Positions 5,449 to 6,639 of a stretch of DNA of 6,639 nt are shown in pieces. The stretch spans positions 1,300 through 7,938 of the forward strand of contig CAJTMZ010000096.1 of assembly GCA_910577445.1 (NCBI GenBank). Reading direction: 5' to 3'. Both the position numbers and the translations under genes were made by a program. The stretch is from an uncultured Lachnospiraceae bacterium. Its GTDB lineage: Bacteria; Bacillota; Clostridia; Lachnospirales; Lachnospiraceae. Positions within the stretch are counted from its first letter, which is position 1. Each line of letters begins with the position of its first letter. Under the pieces are notes generated by a model. That model was not told where the DNA came from and did no database searches. It saw only the letters and a program-made list of their open reading frames with translations.

Positions 5449-6639
5449 ATGAAAAACAAATTATGGAAAAAGTGGATGACATTGGTGTTAACGGCGGCGG
5501 TGGCAGTGGGAAGCACCGGATGCGGGAAGGAAAGCGGTGACGTATCCGGCGGCAATGAAGGCGCAGAGGAATCAAAAACCGAAGCGTCGGATTCGGCCGG
5601 GGACGCAAAAAAGGACGTAACGATTACGGTTGCGGCCTCCCAAAGCTGGATTGCAGATATTGACCGGGTACTGGCAAAGGAATTTACGGAAAAAACAGGA
5701 ATCAAGGTGGATTTCCAGTTGAACCCTGACGACCAGTACACCAGTATCGTAAAGGCCAAGCTGGCTTCGGGAGAAGGGCCTGATATTTTCTACTGCAACG
5801 GCGGAAACGGAATGGACGAATACATGCCGGAAATGTATTTTTCCGATTTGTCCGACCAGCCGTGGGTGAGCAGATTAAAGGACTGGGCAAAGGACGCGGC
5901 TACCTATGACGGAAAGATTGTGGGGCTGGATATGTGGTCGGTAGACGGCTGGGGAATGCTTTACAATCCTGATATATTTGCAAAGTATAATTTAACCACG
6001 CCGAAGACTTTCGAGGAATTTAAGCAGGTGTGCGCTACCTTGCAGGAAAACGGCGTCAGGCCGATTTATATGGACGGCGTGGATGCCTGGAGACAGTGCC
6101 TGTGGCTGCTTGAAATGACGACTCTGATTGAGGCAAATAATCCCGGTACACTGGATAAGTTAAACACACCGGAAGGAAAATTTGCGGATATTCCCGAGGC
6201 TTTACAGGCTACAGAACAGATTAAAGAGCTGGTGGATTTGGGATACTTCGGCGAAAACTTTATGTCAGACCCCTGGGACAGCGCTTTTGACGTGATGGCA
6301 AACGGCGAGGCCGCCATGGTGCTTACCTACACGTCGTTCACTCTGGAGCTGCAGGAGAAGTATCCGGATTTAGGAGCGGATACATGGGAGATGTTCCCGG
6401 TGCCGCTTTGTGATAATCTTTATTTCTCCCACAACAACGGCGGAGAGATTAAGGTAATTAACAAGGACTCCAAATATGCGGATGAGTGTAAAGAATTTTT
6501 CAATTTCATGGCGGAAAAAGAAAATGCCCAGAGATATTATGACGGCAAAAAGAATCTGGTAGTTTCGGCACTGGTGGATGTGACGGTGGAAACCCCGCGC
6601 TCCTGGACAAGTATGATTGAAAACGCAACGGCGGGGAAC
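5449..6639 (+). CDS. Extracellular sugar-binding lipoprotein of an ABC transporter (family 1), C-terminus cut by window edge
   Basis: The frame is open for 397 codons from ATG 5449 to the right edge. Family members are usually about 420-460 residues, so a short C-terminal part is missing. The N-terminus is a lipoprotein signal: basic MKNKLWKKW, hydrophobic core, then GSTGC with C25 as the likely lipidated cysteine. Ser at -3 of the lipobox is less usual than Leu or Val. A Gly/Ser/Glu-rich linker follows (26-55). The mature domain shows class features: VTITVAASQSW (57-67), EFTEKTGIKVDFQ, YTSIVKAKLASGEGPDIF (97-114), YDGKIVGLDMW, MLYNPDIFAKYNL (170-182) and FEEFKQVCATLQENG. AGGG at 5438-5441 lies 7 nt before ATG. 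The 58-bp gap from the ThuA-family gene has no terminator or clear promoter, so it probably belongs to the same operon. Permease genes should follow. The ligand is probably a mono- or oligosaccharide (inference from family). Confidence 0.93.
   Translation, partial: MKNKLWKKWMTLVLTAAVAVGSTGCGKESGDVSGGNEGAEESKTEASDSAGDAKKDVTITVAASQSWIADIDRVLAKEFTEKTGIKVDFQLNPDDQYTSIVKAKLASGEGPDIFYCNGGNGMDEYMPEMYFSDLSDQPWVSRLKDWAKDAATYDGKIVGLDMWSVDGWGMLYNPDIFAKYNLTTPKTFEEFKQVCATLQENGVRPIYMDGVDAWRQCLWLLEMTTLIEANNPGTLDKLNTPEGKFADIPEALQATEQIKELVDLGYFGENFMSDPWDSAFDVMANGEAAMVLTYTSFTLELQEKYPDLGADTWEMFPVPLCDNLYFSHNNGGEIKVINKDSKYADECKEFFNFMAEKENAQRYYDGKKNLVVSALVDVTVETPRSWTSMIENATAGN

Noticed and set aside
5267..5759. 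Two 113-codon minus-strand frames near the start of the binding-protein gene
   Set aside because: Both are antisense to the ThuA-family and lipoprotein genes and have Pro/Ser-rich shadow composition.

Overview
The window looks like a carbohydrate-uptake and catabolism locus from a Gram-positive, Lachnospiraceae-like Firmicute (Clostridia). This rests on the lineage feel of the proteins (YesM/YesN-type two-component pair, family 1 sugar-binding lipoprotein), purine-rich Shine-Dalgarno sites and sigma-A-type promoters. The genus cannot be read from the sequence.

Layout: two divergent transcription units share a 210-bp control region (3374-3583). Leftward, a LytS/YesM-type sensor histidine kinase (3373 down to 1592) is followed after 55 bp by a response regulator with an AraC-type DNA-binding domain (1536 down to position 1, running off the left edge just short of its C-terminus). 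Rightward, a Gfo/Idh/MocA-family NAD(P)-dependent sugar dehydrogenase (3584-4654) overlaps a ThuA-family protein (4647-5390) by 8 bp. After 58 bp comes an extracellular sugar-binding lipoprotein (5449 to the right edge, open). The first and last genes have no stop in the window. No stretch over 300 bp lacks a gene.

How they fit together: the membrane kinase probably senses a carbohydrate-related signal outside the cell and phosphorylates the AraC-type regulator, which would then activate the divergent catabolic operon. The binding protein would deliver the sugar to ABC permeases expected just past the right edge. The dehydrogenase and ThuA-like protein would process the imported sugar in the cytosol. 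The combination of binding protein, Gfo/Idh/MocA dehydrogenase and ThuA recalls the rhizobial thuEFGKAB operon, where trehalose, maltitol and sucrose isomers are handled through 3-keto derivatives. The substrate here is unknown, and the parallel is inference.

The control region contains a near-consensus promoter for the regulators, a weaker promoter for the sugar operon, a perfect 10-bp palindrome over the regulator -35 box, and an 11-bp sequence present in both leaders in opposite orientation at identical distance from the two start codons. I found no mobile element, CRISPR array, tRNA or rRNA.
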